This document shows, piece after piece, positions 1 through 10,490 of a stretch of 64,000 nt of DNA. The notes under the pieces were generated by a model. It searched no databases. It had not been told where the DNA came from and saw nothing but the letters and a program-made list of their open reading frames with translations. How positions within the stretch are numbered: the stretch's first letter is position 1; the number at the start of each line of letters is the position of its first letter. A program made the translations under genes and the position numbers. Origin of the DNA: DATDAH01 sp963725155. GTDB taxonomy: Bacteria > Actinomycetota > Acidimicrobiia > Acidimicrobiales > DATDAH01. The DNA lies in contig CAVRXU010000002.1 in assembly GCA_963725155.1 (NCBI GenBank), positions 744,001-808,000 of the forward strand. Reading direction: 5' to 3'.

Positions 1-1691
1 CCGGACGACTGGGCACTGGCGCTGACCATCACCATGGCGACGGCCATCGTCTGCCTCTCCCTCGTCGTGGTCACCGGGTTCGTGGGCCAGTTGTCCCTGG
101 CCCAGATGGCCCTGGCCGGCTTCGGGGCCTGGGCGGCTGGTCGCCTGGCCACGACCTACGACTGGCCGTTCCTCTTCGCCCTGCTCGCGGGGGCGGCCGC
201 TGCCATCCCTCTCGGAGCGCTCGTCGCGCTCCCTGCGCTGCGCACCCGTGGCATCAACCTCGCCGTCCTCACCTTCGGGCTCTCGGTCCTCGTGAGCGAG
301 ATGGTGCTCGGCAACGCCGCGCTGACGGGGGGCTTCGACGGCACGCGCCCCGACCCACCGGAGGTGTTCGGCGTGGCGGTCGACGCCCTCGGCCATCCCG
401 GCCGGTACGGGCTGGTCGTGCTCGTCACCCTCACGGCAGCCGGCCTCGTCGTGGCCAACGTCCGGCGCGGGCGGGTGGGGCTGCGCCTCCTCGCCGTCCG
501 GGGCAACGAGCGGGCCGCCGCCGCGCTCGGCGTGAGCGTCAGCGGGTCGAAGCTCTACGGGTTCTCGCTGGCCGCCGGCATTGCCGGCCTGGGCGGCGTG
601 CTCCTGGCCTTCCGGTCCGTCACCGTCAGCTATCTGCCCTTCACCAGCTTCGCCTCGATCCAGGTGGTCGTCATCACGGTGATCGGCGGGATCGGGTACG
701 CCACCGGCGCCCTCATCGCCGGCACGTTCGCCTTGGGGGGCCTCGGGGCTCGCGTCACCGAGTCGCTCGGCTTCGCGGCCACGGCCCTCGACCTGCTCTC
801 GGGTGCCCTGCTCGTGGTGATCCTGTTCGCCAACCCCAACGGGATCGCGGACTCGAACGTCCGCACCCTGAACCGAATGCGGCGGCGCAGGCCGGCGCGG
901 CCAAGCGAAGCACTCCCGACCGGGGAGATCGAGCTCGAGGGCGGCACCCTCGAGGTGCGGGACCTCACCGTGCGCTTCGGTGGCGTGGTGGCCCTCGATG
1001 ACGTGTCCCTCGACGTCCGACAGGGTGAGGTCCTGGGCTTGATCGGGCCGAACGGCGCGGGCAAGACGACGTTCATCGATGCGGTGGCGGGCTTCGTCGA
1101 CGTGGCGCCGGGTGGTGCGGTCACGCTCGACGGCGCGGCGATCGACCGGTGGTCGCCGACGCGGCGGGCCCGGGCCGGTCTCGGGCGGTCGTTCCAGTCC
1201 CTGGAGCTGTTCGAGGACGTGACGGTCCGCGAGAACCTGCTCGTGGCCTGCGACGACCACGACCCGGCCCGTTATGGCTTGGACCTGGTCCACCCCGGTC
1301 GGCCGGTGCTCTCTCCTGTGGCCGCCGCCGCGGTCCGGGAGTTCGGCCTGGAGAGCGACCTCGACGCCATGCCGGACTCCCTGCCGCACGGCCGCCGACG
1401 GCTCGTCGCCATCGCCCGGGCGGTCGCGGCGTCACCCTCGGTGCTGCTCCTCGACGAGCCCGCGGCCGGGCTGGCAGCGATCGAGACCGAGGAGCTCGGC
1501 CGGCTCGTGCGCTGGCTGGCCCACGACGTCGGTCTCGCCGTGCTGATGATCGAGCACGACGTCGGCCTCGTGCTGTCGGTGTGTGACCGGGTCGCCGTCC
1601 TCGACTTCGGTGCCGTCATCGCCCTCGGATCGCCGGCGGAGATCGCCGAGGACCCGGCCGTCATCGCCGCCTATCTCGGGGCGCCGGCCTG

Positions 1692-1692
<1 letters not shown>
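1..1692 (+). CDS. ABC importer permease-ATPase fusion (LivM-LivG type), 5' end outside window
   Basis: The frame is open from base 1, so the gene starts upstream; the first ATG inside the window is at 34. The first ~280 visible residues are hydrophobic membrane segments of a LivM-type permease of the branched-chain amino acid family. A short linker leads to an ABC ATPase of LivG type. Walker A GPNGAGKTT lies near bases 1045-1071, followed by Walker B VLLLDEP and the switch histidine in MIEHDV. The ABC signature is unusual (PHGRRRLVAIARA in place of the LSGGQ/LSYGQ type). Fusion of the two subunits is known in actinobacteria. It overlaps livF by one base. The substrate cannot be read from the sequence; the paralogous binding proteins at 5.9 and 22.5 kb are candidate partners. 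Confidence 0.9.
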
Positions 1693-2387
<695 letters not shown>

Positions 2388-2406
2388 CCCCACCGGCGGG
2401 TGGCCG

Positions 2407-3394
2407 TCAGGGCCGCGTCGTGACCCGCTCGACGAAGCCGGCCAGTACGTCGGCGAAGTGGGCCGGGTCCTCGAGCATCGGCAGGTGGCCGCAGCCGTCG
2501 AAGATCACGACCTCGGGGTCGGCCAGCGCCGCCTCCAGCTGGGCGACCGACCGCTCCGTGGCCAGGGAGTCGTGCACCCCTCGGACGATGAGCGAGGGCC
2601 GATCGATCTCGCCGAGGGCGTCGCGCACGTCGTAGTCGATGTTGGCGACGGTGGCCCCGCCCATCACGGCCGGGGCGGTCGCCGATCCCATGTCGAGGGT
2701 GAACCGGACCTGCTCCGGCTCCGGATGGGGCCCGAACGGCGAGCGGGCCATGACGTAGGCGAGCGGTCGCGTGTTGGCCTCCCCGCGGGGCTCGCTGCCA
2801 GTCTGGAACCGCCCTGCGAGCCGGATCATCGTCGGGCTGAAGAGCTCGCGGAAGCGGCCCTCCCCGGCGATGGCGGACGCGAAGGTGTCGACGAAGACCA
2901 GCCCGGCCACGCGCCGGTGGACGAGGTCGGCCCGGTCCGCGCAGAGCTGGCCGACGACCGTCCCGCCGAGGGAGTGCCCGACGACGACCGCGTCGCGCAG
3001 GTCGAGCTGCTCGAGCACGGCGGCGAGGTCCGCCGCGAACCGGTGCGGCCCGACCGGCTCCGATCCGAGCGTCGAGCGGCCGTGCCCGCGGAGGTCGACG
3101 CCCACCAGCCGGAAACGGTCAGCGAGGTCGACGTACTGGTAGTGCCAGGACCGATGGTCCAGCGACAACCCGTGCACCAGCACGATCGGCGCCCCTTCGC
3201 CCCACTCCATCGACGGCGAGCTCGGCCCCGTCGTCGGTCGTCACCGTCGACGACCGGCCTCCCGGGATCGGATCGCCGAGTCCGGTCGGGGCCGAGGCCC
3301 TCCGCTCGTCGCCCCGGAGCACCAGGCGGGGGACGACCAGCACCAGGGCGGCCACGATGATGACCACCGCGCCCACCACGACCAGCAGCGTCAT
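2407..3394 (-). CDS. Membrane-anchored alpha/beta hydrolase (one frameshift near 3208)
   Basis: The protein begins at an ATG at 3394 with a ~25-residue hydrophobic segment (MTLLVVVGAVVIIVAALVLV), then continues as an alpha/beta hydrolase. Nucleophile motif VVGHSLGG, acid in VRGVHD and histidine in GCGHLPMLE form the expected catalytic triad. The frame breaks near 3208. The upstream frame reads TTDDGAELAVDG and the downstream frame MEWGEGAPIVLVHG. Removing one G joins them into the usual DDGAELAVDEWGEGAPIVLVHG-like start of the family. The break is therefore probably a one-base insertion, natural or a sequencing error. Substrate unknown. It runs opposite to livF and converges on it with a 19-bp gap. 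Confidence 0.8.
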
Positions 3395-3474
3395 GTCGGC
3401 AGCCTACTGGACGTGCGGAAACCAGGTTTTCAATTCAGGAATCGTGGTTATCAGATTGCCGGGATCACGGGGGA

Positions 3475-3854
3475 CGACCGCAGAGTTGGCACGCGTCCCG
3501 GAGGCCGCCGCCTCCGTCACCTTCCCCTTCCTCCTCGGCCGGCAGGCAGCGGCGTGGGTGCTGATGAGCTCGGCGTGGGTCGACGCCGCCGAAGCCAAGG
3601 ACCTCGGGCTGGCGTGGAAGGTCGTCCCCGCTGAGGACGTGCTCGACGAAGCCCTGGCTCTCGCGAAGACGTTCGCAGTCCATCCCCTCGACTCCCTCGT
3701 CGCCACCAAGCGTCTGCTCTCGGCCACGTTCAGCCCGGCGATCGCCGCGGGGCGGGAGCGGGAGAACGCCGAGTTCGATGTCCTGCTCGAGTCGCCGGCG
3801 AGTCGCGCCGCGGTCGGCGCGTTCGTGGCCCAACGGAAGGATCGACATGGCTGA
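3475..3854 (+). pseudogene. Enoyl-CoA hydratase/isomerase, C-terminal fragment
   Basis: From about 3475 the translation reads VPEAAASVTFPFLLGRQAAA, then AAEAKDLGLAWKVVP. This is the second half of a crotonase-fold enoyl-CoA hydratase/isomerase, through its C-terminal helices. The first ~110 residues, including the first oxyanion-hole strand, are absent. Upstream (3395-3470) lies a short AT-richer stretch with no homology that I recognise, directly after the hydrolase start on the other strand. The fragment ends by overlapping the next gene (ATGGCTGA). It looks like a gene that lost its 5' part by deletion, or a mis-joined assembly. Confidence 0.75.
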
Positions 3855-5580
3855 CCCCGACCTCATCGAGGAGAAGGACGTGATGGTGCCGATGCGCGAT
3901 GGCATCGGGCTCCGCACCGACGTGTTCCGTCCCCCCACGGGTGGGCCTCATCCGGTCCTCGTCCAGCGCTACCCGTACAGCCCGAGGGACGGCTTTGGGG
4001 CCATGTTCGGACGGATGATCGCCGCCCAGGGCTACGCGGTCGTCGTCCAGAGCTGCCGTGGCCGGTTCGGCTCCGAAGGCGATTTCTACCCAGTCGCCCC
4101 CGACGTCGAGGACGGCTACGACACCATCGAGTGGGCCGCCGCCCAGCCGTGGTCCAACGGCAAGGTCGGCATGTTCGGGGCGTCCTACAGCGGGATGACG
4201 CAGTGGCTGGCGGCGATGGCCCGACCGCCGCACCTCGTGTGCCTGGCGCCCTTCGTCTCGACGTGGGACGCGACCGTCGGCGGCTGGTTCTCCGCACCCG
4301 GCGTCCTCACCATGGGCCTCGCTGTCCTCTGGAGCGCCCAGATGACCGCCTTCGAGGCGGAGCGCAAGGGGGTGGTGTCGCCCCTGCCGGCGTTCGCCGA
4401 GGTGGCGAGGCTTCAGGACGGTGGCGCCCTCGGCGATCCCGATGGTATGGCCCAGTTCATCGCGTTGCAACAGGACGCCGCGGGGACGTTGTTCGATCGG
4501 CGACCGCTGCGGGACATCGAGGAGCTGGCTGAGCTGGCGCCGTGGTTCCGCGACTGGTGCGATCACGACGACCCGCGGGATCCCTACTGGCGCAAGACCA
4601 GCGCCGCCGACCACGTCGACGAGATCGACCTGCCGATCCTGCACCTCACCGGTTGGCATGACTACTTCACCAAGGGCACCCTCGACGGGTACACGAGGAT
4701 GGCGCGCTACGGCGGGACCGAGGCGACTCGGCGCGACCAGCATCTCGTCGCCGGCCCGTGGAACCACAACACGATGCAGGTCCGCCCGGACGCGGACCCT
4801 GGCGTCGCGCTGTACTTCGACTTCAGTCCCGACACGCCTGTGATGCGGTTCTTCGCCCATCATCTGAAGGGCGAGCTCCCGGAGTACGGCGACGAGCCGC
4901 CCGTACGCATCTACGTCATGGGCGAGAACGTCTGGCGAGAAGAGCACGAGTGGCCGCTGGCCCGGACGCAGTGGACGTCCTGGTACCTCCGGGGCGGGGC
5001 CGGTGAACGCACCCTCTCGAGCGAGCTGCCGGCCGACGAACCGCCGGACTCCTACGTCTATGACCCGGCCGACCCGGTCCCGGGATCGATGACTATCGGG
5101 CCGACCTACGACGACCCTGTCGACCTCGACGCCGTCGCCGCCCGGCCCGATGTCCTCGTCTACACGACCGAACCCGTCGCCGAGGACGCCGAGATCACCG
5201 GCCCCGTGACCCTCGAGCTCTGGGCCTCGTCGTCGGCACCGAGCACCGACTTCACGGCCAAGCTCATCGAGGTCTTCCCCGACGGCAGCGCCATCCCCCT
5301 CTGCCAGGGCGTCGTGCGCACCAGCGTCGGTGTGGACCAGCCTCCGGTGGCCGGCGCGGCGTACCGCCACGAGATCGATCTGGTCGCGACGAGTGTCCTC
5401 GTGAAGGCGGGCCACCGCGTCCGGCTCGACGTGTCCTCCAGTGAGTACCCGACCTACGAACCCAACCCGAACACGGGGGGCCGCATCACCCACGATGCGG
5501 ACACGGTGCCGGCGACCCAGCACGTCTTCCACGACGCGTTGCACCCCTCCCGCCTGATCCTCCCGATCATCCCCCGCTGA
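3847..5580 (+). CDS. CocE/NonD family serine hydrolase (X-Pro dipeptidyl-peptidase type)
   Basis: This 577-residue protein belongs to the CocE/NonD hydrolase family (S15-type alpha/beta domain, cap, C-terminal jelly-roll). Members cleave esters or acyl-amide bonds, for example cocaine esterase. The nucleophile motif GASYSGMTQW is near residue 112. Asp and His candidates lie in LTGWHDYFTKG and VAGPWNHN. The C-terminal part with PVTLELWASSSAPSTDF is the typical beta-rich PepX domain. I chose the ATG at 3847 because it has AAGGA seven bases upstream and overlaps the end of the crotonase fragment. Substrate unknown. Confidence 0.88.
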   Translation: MADPDLIEEKDVMVPMRDGIGLRTDVFRPPTGGPHPVLVQRYPYSPRDGFGAMFGRMIAAQGYAVVVQSCRGRFGSEGDFYPVAPDVEDGYDTIEWAAAQPWSNGKVGMFGASYSGMTQWLAAMARPPHLVCLAPFVSTWDATVGGWFSAPGVLTMGLAVLWSAQMTAFEAERKGVVSPLPAFAEVARLQDGGALGDPDGMAQFIALQQDAAGTLFDRRPLRDIEELAELAPWFRDWCDHDDPRDPYWRKTSAADHVDEIDLPILHLTGWHDYFTKGTLDGYTRMARYGGTEATRRDQHLVAGPWNHNTMQVRPDADPGVALYFDFSPDTPVMRFFAHHLKGELPEYGDEPPVRIYVMGENVWREEHEWPLARTQWTSWYLRGGAGERTLSSELPADEPPDSYVYDPADPVPGSMTIGPTYDDPVDLDAVAARPDVLVYTTEPVAEDAEITGPVTLELWASSSAPSTDFTAKLIEVFPDGSAIPLCQGVVRTSVGVDQPPVAGAAYRHEIDLVATSVLVKAGHRVRLDVSSSEYPTYEPNPNTGGRITHDADTVPATQHVFHDALHPSRLILPIIPR

Positions 5581-5602
5581 CGCCGCCCACGAAGGACGAA
5601 CC

Positions 5603-5875
5603 ATGACCGTGACCCCCGCCGAGCTCCACCCGCTGCCCGACGACGGCACGACCGTCTTCATGCCTACGCCAGCGAGATGCCTGCCCTGGACGAGCACGAC
5701 TACATCCAGGAGGAGTGGGTGGCGAGCGGCGTGGAGGACGGTCACCCTACGCACCACGGTGTGCGTGCGTTCGGCGTGAACCGCCAGGGCCTGTCCGCCG
5801 ACCAGTGGATCGATCAGTTTCACGCCTGGATGAAAAAGGGTCGGAGGGCTTCGTTGGCTGACGTGCTCACTCGCG
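5603..5875 (+). pseudogene. Unassigned 5' remnant, possibly the start of an alpha/beta hydrolase-domain protein
   Basis: An ATG at 5603 with GAAGGA upstream starts MTVTPAELHPLPDDGTTVF. Near 5660 the coding sense moves to another frame (MPALDEHDYIQEEWVASG). The DYIQEEWVASG stretch resembles the N-terminus of PF20091-type alpha/beta hydrolase-domain proteins (YVEEEFFVSG), by recall only. The following ~45 residues (from GVRAFGVNRQGLSADQW to about 5870) match nothing I recognise; an EthD-like piece is possible. This segment then runs without a stop into binding-protein sequence. It is best seen as scraps of one or two genes joined by deletion. Confidence 0.45.
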
Positions 5876-6818
5876 GCGACGCCTGTGTCCAGCTCACCCA
5901 GGATGATCCGGTCTTCATCGTCATGGGCTTCTTCCTCGACGACGGCGTGCTCTGTCCCGTGGAGACCCATCAGACCGCGGTGATCGGCACCGGGATGACA
6001 GCCGAGCGGCTGGAGCGGGCCAGGCCCCCTGGTTCACGACTGGGAGCAGTAGCGACCTCGAGAACGTCATCGTGGAGGCCTTCGCCGAGGCGGGTGAGTT
6101 CGACGGCACGCTCGGCGTGTTCGCCGGCCCCGGCCAGGAGACCCAGCTCAACGACGTCATCCTCCCGCTCCTCGACGAGCTCGGCGTGGAGGTCACCGAG
6201 TCGGCCGTGGTCGACGCTCCCGCTGATGACATCACGGCGGCGAACGCGGCGACCGCCGTCATCGCCCAGCGGTTCGAGTCGGCGGGCGTGGACCAGGTCC
6301 TGGTCATCGGCACGTCCGGCTTGGCCTTTGCCAGCGGAACCGAGGCGCTGGATTATCGGCCGCAACTCCTCCTGACCGATCCCAACTCCATCCTGGCCTA
6401 CGCCGGCGATGCCGCCGGACGAGACCTCTCGATCCTCGACGGTGCCGTGGCGGGCAACTTGTACGGCCCTGCGGAGAACATCTACGCCCTGGACGGCATG
6501 CAGGAGTGCATCGGGGTGATCGAGGACGCCGGGGGTGAGGTGCCCGACCCCGCCACCCTGGAGGAGGGCATGGACCTCTACGTCTCCGGGTTCACCGCCT
6601 GCAACGAGGTGACGCTGCTCCGGGCGCTCCTCGAAGCCGCCGGCGAGGACCTGAACTACGGGACTCTCGCTGCCGGTGCGGAGGGCCTCGAGGTGACGCT
6701 CCCGGGCGAGCCCACGCCTCGCGTCTACGGCCCGCCTCCGGCCGCCGACGGCGACCCCACGGCCTACCTCTTCGACTGGGATCCCGATGCGGGGGACTTC
6801 GTGCTGCGGGAGGACTGA
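5876..6818 (+). pseudogene. LivJ-like substrate-binding protein, N-terminally truncated and frameshifted copy
   Basis: From ACVQLT onward this is clearly a paralog of the intact binding protein at 22451-23752. Shared stretches include VMGFFLDD, ETHQTAVIG, EFDGTLGVF, FESAGVDQVLVIG and the C-terminal DPTAYLFDWDPDAGDFVLR. The copy lacks about the first 145 residues, including the lipoprotein signal. A one-base deletion near 6020 breaks the frame: GCGGGCCAGG here against GCGGGCCCAGG in the paralog. The part after 6072 is open and well preserved, which suggests recent damage or base-calling error on top of the N-terminal loss. It may once have partnered the importer at the window start. Confidence 0.85.
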
Positions 6819-6872
6819 CCGTTCTGGCCGGGCCTTTCCCGGCTATGACGCCGAAGTCAAGGGCCAGAACGG
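6819..6872. repeat. Palindromic element with nested hairpins between convergent genes
   Basis: Perfect 11-base outer arms CCGTTCTGGCC (6819-6829) and GGCCAGAACGG (6862-6872) enclose a second hairpin GCCGGG-CCTTT-CCCGGC (6827-6843). It sits between the binding-protein remnant and the GH3 gene, which converge here. It could act as a bidirectional terminator. Its outer arms share TTCTGGC with the palindromes at 37402 and 49136, so it may belong to a dispersed repeat family. Confidence 0.7.
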
Positions 6873-6900
6873 GGTCACCCGTGGGCGAGCGAGATTGCGG

Positions 6901-9075
6901 TCAGCGTCGCCTGACCGGCGGTAGCGAGTTTCGTTCGGGGAACGCGACCTCGCCGGTCAACGTCGCGGTCTCGGTCAGGTCGCCGACGCGGAAGGTGAAT
7001 GCGCCAGGCTCGACGCGGTAGCGCAGGTCGGCCCCGGTGAAGCCCAGCCGACCGGCCGGCACCCGGAACCTCACGGTCGTGGAATCGCCGGAATCGGCGT
7101 CCACCCGGCAGAAGGCCAGGAGGCGGCTGGCGGGGAGGCCGATGGAGGCCAGCTCGTCGGTGAAGAAGAGCTGGACGACGTCGGTCCCGGGACGACCGCC
7201 GGTGTTCGTCGTCGTCACCGCGACCTGCACGTCGTCGTCGGTGGAGCCGGCGTCGACCGTCAGTCCTGACCGCTCCCACGTCGTGTACGACAGGCCGTGG
7301 CCGAACGGGAACAACGGCTCCACCGGACTGTCGACGTAGTCGCCCCAGATCATGCTCTTGCCCCCACCGTGGTGGGCGCCCACGGTGGCGCCGACCTGGC
7401 CGACGGTGCGGAGGAGGCTGACCGGCAGCCGGCCGGAGGCGTCGACGTCCCCGGTCAGCACGTCGGCCAACCCGTTCCCACCCTCCTCGCCCGGGAGCCA
7501 GAGCAGCACGATCGCGGCGGCATGGGCCACGACTTCGGTCAGTGAGTGGACCCGGCCCCCGACGACGACCACGACCACCGGCGTCCCGGTGCTGGCCACC
7601 TGCTCGATGAGGGCGAGCTGGTCGGTCGGGAGACGGAGGTCGGTGACGTCACGGAACTCGCCAGAGGTGTCCTCCTGCGTCAGCCCGCTGCGGCCCCCGA
7701 CGCAGACCACGGCGACGTCCGCGCCGGCGGGGTCGTCGACCAGGTCAACCCGCCCGCGCAGGGCCTCGACGATGGTCGGGGTGGGGTTCTGGGGGAGCAC
7801 GTCGCTGACGCTCTCCCCTTGCGGGGCGAGGTCGGAGGCGGCCAGCTCGAGGTGCGAGGGGAAGTGGTAGTCACCCAGGAAGCGGCGGGCGTCGTCGGCG
7901 CTGGGACCCAGCACGGCGACCCGCCGGCCCCGTTGCAGCGGGAGGACCCCGTCGTTGGCGACCACCACGACGGACTCGGCGACGGCTCGGCGGGCCACGG
8001 CCCGGTCCTCCGGCGTGTCGAACGTGGAGCTCGCCGCGCCCGCGTCGACGTAGGGGTCGTCGAACAGCCCCAGCTCGACCTTCTGGACGAGCACCCGGCG
8101 GCAAGCGGCGTCGATCACGTCGATGTCGATGCCGCCGGCCTCGACCTGCTCGGGCAGGGTCCGGTAGCAGTCGTAGGACGGGAGCTCGACGTCGAGCCCG
8201 GCCAGGAGCGCCTGGCGGCTGGCATCGGCGGCGTCCACCGCCGTGCGGTGGAAGTCCCGAAGGTTCGACACGCCGAAGTAGTCGGCGACGGTGACGCCCT
8301 CGAACCCCAGCTCGTCACGAAGCAGGTCGGTCAGCAGCTCGCGGCTGCCGTGCAGCGCCAGCCCGTCGACTTCGTTGTACGAAGGCATGATCCCGCCGGC
8401 CCCGGCCTCGTTGATCGCCGCCCGGAACGGCGCGGCCAACACGTCCCGGAGGTGCCGCGGGCCGGCCGACACCCATCCCCAGTTGAGGCCACCCTCGTGG
8501 GCGCCGTGGCCCACGAAGTGCTTGACCGCGCAGAGGACGCCCTGCGACTGCACGCCCCGGACGTAGGCCACCGCCATCCGGCTGGCCAGCTCGGGGTCCT
8601 CGCCGTAGGTCTCCTCGACGCGTCCCCAGCGGGGGTCCCGGGCCACGTCCACCACCGGCGCCAGGGTCATGCGGGCGCCGACGGCCCGCAGCTGGCGGCC
8701 GATGACCGTCGCCACCTCCTCGGCCAACCCCGGGTCCCAGGTCGCGGCGAGGCCGGTGCCGTGAGGGAACTGCGTGGCCTGTCGGGCGCAGAACCCCCCC
8801 GTCGATTCCTCGTGGACGATCGCAGGGATGCCGAGGCGGGTCTGCTCCACCAGGTGGCGCTGGATCTGGTTGGCCATCTCGGCGGTGTCCGCCGGGGCGG
8901 CGCCGGTCTGGGCCGAGACGCGGGCCACCTGGCCGATGCCGCGGGTGAGGACGGTGTCCAGCTTGGCGGGATCCAGGACGTGGTCGGTCGCCAGCTCGGC
9001 GAACCAGACACCGGCCAGCTGGGCGCACTTCTCCTCGATGGTCATCCTGGCCAGGAGCTCGTCGACGTCGGTCAC
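6901..9075 (-). CDS. Glycoside hydrolase family 3 (beta-glucosidase/beta-xylosidase type)
   Basis: The 724-residue enzyme has the GH3 layout: a TIM-barrel domain, an alpha/beta sandwich and a C-terminal fibronectin-III-like domain. The barrel carries KHFVGHG and the nucleophile aspartate in VTVADYFGV. The FnIII-like domain follows FPFGHGLSYTTW. No signal peptide is visible, so it probably acts in the cytoplasm on imported oligosaccharides or glycosides. I chose the GTG at 9075 because it overlaps the xylB stop by four bases (GTGA) and MTIEEK-type family sequence starts soon after. Position as third gene after xylA and xylB favours beta-xylosidase activity, but glucosidase or mixed specificity cannot be excluded. 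Confidence 0.9.
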   Translation of the reverse strand: MTDVDELLARMTIEEKCAQLAGVWFAELATDHVLDPAKLDTVLTRGIGQVARVSAQTGAAPADTAEMANQIQRHLVEQTRLGIPAIVHEESTGGFCARQATQFPHGTGLAATWDPGLAEEVATVIGRQLRAVGARMTLAPVVDVARDPRWGRVEETYGEDPELASRMAVAYVRGVQSQGVLCAVKHFVGHGAHEGGLNWGWVSAGPRHLRDVLAAPFRAAINEAGAGGIMPSYNEVDGLALHGSRELLTDLLRDELGFEGVTVADYFGVSNLRDFHRTAVDAADASRQALLAGLDVELPSYDCYRTLPEQVEAGGIDIDVIDAACRRVLVQKVELGLFDDPYVDAGAASSTFDTPEDRAVARRAVAESVVVVANDGVLPLQRGRRVAVLGPSADDARRFLGDYHFPSHLELAASDLAPQGESVSDVLPQNPTPTIVEALRGRVDLVDDPAGADVAVVCVGGRSGLTQEDTSGEFRDVTDLRLPTDQLALIEQVASTGTPVVVVVVGGRVHSLTEVVAHAAAIVLLWLPGEEGGNGLADVLTGDVDASGRLPVSLLRTVGQVGATVGAHHGGGKSMIWGDYVDSPVEPLFPFGHGLSYTTWERSGLTVDAGSTDDDVQVAVTTTNTGGRPGTDVVQLFFTDELASIGLPASRLLAFCRVDADSGDSTTVRFRVPAGRLGFTGADLRYRVEPGAFTFRVGDLTETATLTGEVAFPERNSLPPVRRR

Positions 9076-10490
9076 GGGTGGTCCTCTCGGTCGGCTGCCG
9101 CGGCGTACGCCGCTCGGATGGCGGCGCCGTCGACGCCGGGGTCGGGCTCGATGATCTCGCCCGCGCCGAGGCCCCAGGCCTCGGCCAGCTCGTCGAAGCC
9201 GACGCCGAGCAGGACAGCCGCGGCCTGGAGTGCGGCCCCGCACGCCACCAGCTCGTCCTCGCGGGGCACGACGACGGTGCGGCCGGTCAGGTCGGCGACG
9301 ACCCGGCGGTAGGTCTCGCCGTGGGCACCGCCGCCGATGAGGAACACACGGCCCTGACCGGTGCCGAGGGCCTCGGCGCCGGCGAGGAGGTTGGCGACGA
9401 CGCCCTCGACCGCGGCCCGAGCCAGCTGCGCCGGGGTGGCGTCGGTCCGTAGGCCGGTGAGCGTCCCGGTGGCGTCGGGGCGGTTCGGCGTGCGTTCGCC
9501 GTCCAGGTGAGGCACGAGCACGAGGCCGCCTGCGCCGGGGGGCGCCTCGAGCGCGAGCTGATCCAGCTCCTCGGTGCCGACCCTCAGGAGGCGGGCCACG
9601 GTGTCGGTCACCTTGGTGGCGTTGAGCGTGCAGACGAGGGGGAGGAAGCGCCCAGAGGCGTCGGCGAATCCGGCCACGGTGCCGGTGGGATCGGCGGACG
9701 GCCGGTCGCTGACCGCGTACGCGGTTCCGCTGGTGCCCAGGCTGAGGGCGAGGTCATCCGGACGCAGGCCGAGCCCGAGTGCGGCGGCCATGTTGTCCCC
9801 GGTCCCCGGGCCGACCACGACACCGGCGTCGCCCCACTCACCGGCGGCCTCGAGCGGGCCGAGCACGGTCGGCAGCGCGGCCTCCCAATCGATCCCGTCA
9901 CCCACGAGGTCGAGCAGGTCGACCCGGTAGCGCTCCTCGCTCGGGGACCAGTAGCCGGTCCCCGACGCATCACCGCGGTCGGTGGTGCGCTCGCCCGTCA
10001 GCTGGGATGTGAGCCAGTCGTGGGGGAGGAGGACGGCGGCGATCTGGCGGTACGTGTCGGGCTCGCACCGCTGGAGCCAGGCCAGCTTGGTGATGGTGAA
10101 GCTGGCCACCGGGACGCTGCCGCTCGCGGCTGCCCACGCTGCGGCACCGCCGGGCAGCTCGGCCACCAACGCCTCGGCGTCCGGCGCCGACTCGGTGTCG
10201 TTCCAGAGCTTGGCCGGCCGGAGCACTTCGCCGTCGGCGCCGAGCACCACCAGCCCGTGCTGCTGACCACCGATGGCTATCGCGGCGGGCTGGTGTCGGT
10301 CGGGAATGCCAGCTTCCGCGCACGCGGAGGTGAACGCCTCCTGCCAGGCGCGGGGGTCCTGTTCGCTGCGAGGTGGCGTGGTCGGTGGGTGCGGGGCCCG
10401 GCCCGAGGCGACGAGCGCGCCGGTGTCGGCGTCGCGCACCTGCACCTTGCACGCCGACGTCGACGAGTCGACGCCGACGACCAGGGGCAC
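9072..10490 (-). CDS. xylB: Xylulokinase
   Basis: This 472-residue FGGY-family kinase phosphorylates D-xylulose to xylulose 5-phosphate. Visible features are the N-terminal phosphate loop VVGVDSSTSACKVQV, the substrate-region IGGQQHGLVVL with KLWNDTES, and GTSGTAYAVS and FLIGGGAHGETYRRV of the C-terminal ATP domain. The start is a GTG at 10490 that shares its G with the TAG of xylA (TAGTG). The frame also happens to be open through much of xylA because of a frameshift there, but the two are separate proteins. Its 3' end overlaps the GH3 gene. Confidence 0.93.
   Translation of the reverse strand: MPLVVGVDSSTSACKVQVRDADTGALVASGRAPHPPTTPPRSEQDPRAWQEAFTSACAEAGIPDRHQPAAIAIGGQQHGLVVLGADGEVLRPAKLWNDTESAPDAEALVAELPGGAAAWAAASGSVPVASFTITKLAWLQRCEPDTYRQIAAVLLPHDWLTSQLTGERTTDRGDASGTGYWSPSEERYRVDLLDLVGDGIDWEAALPTVLGPLEAAGEWGDAGVVVGPGTGDNMAAALGLGLRPDDLALSLGTSGTAYAVSDRPSADPTGTVAGFADASGRFLPLVCTLNATKVTDTVARLLRVGTEELDQLALEAPPGAGGLVLVPHLDGERTPNRPDATGTLTGLRTDATPAQLARAAVEGVVANLLAGAEALGTGQGRVFLIGGGAHGETYRRVVADLTGRTVVVPREDELVACGAALQAAAVLLGVGFDELAEAWGLGAGEIIEPDPGVDGAAIRAAYAAAADREDHP

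Noticed and set aside
3730..5970. A 746-codon minus-strand reading frame opposite the CocE hydrolase
   Set aside because: The sequence has no recognisable domain and is antisense to a clear serine hydrolase. Long antisense frames are common in 70% GC coding DNA. The similar frames at 7546-9312 (+) and 46320-49133 (-) were rejected for the same reason.
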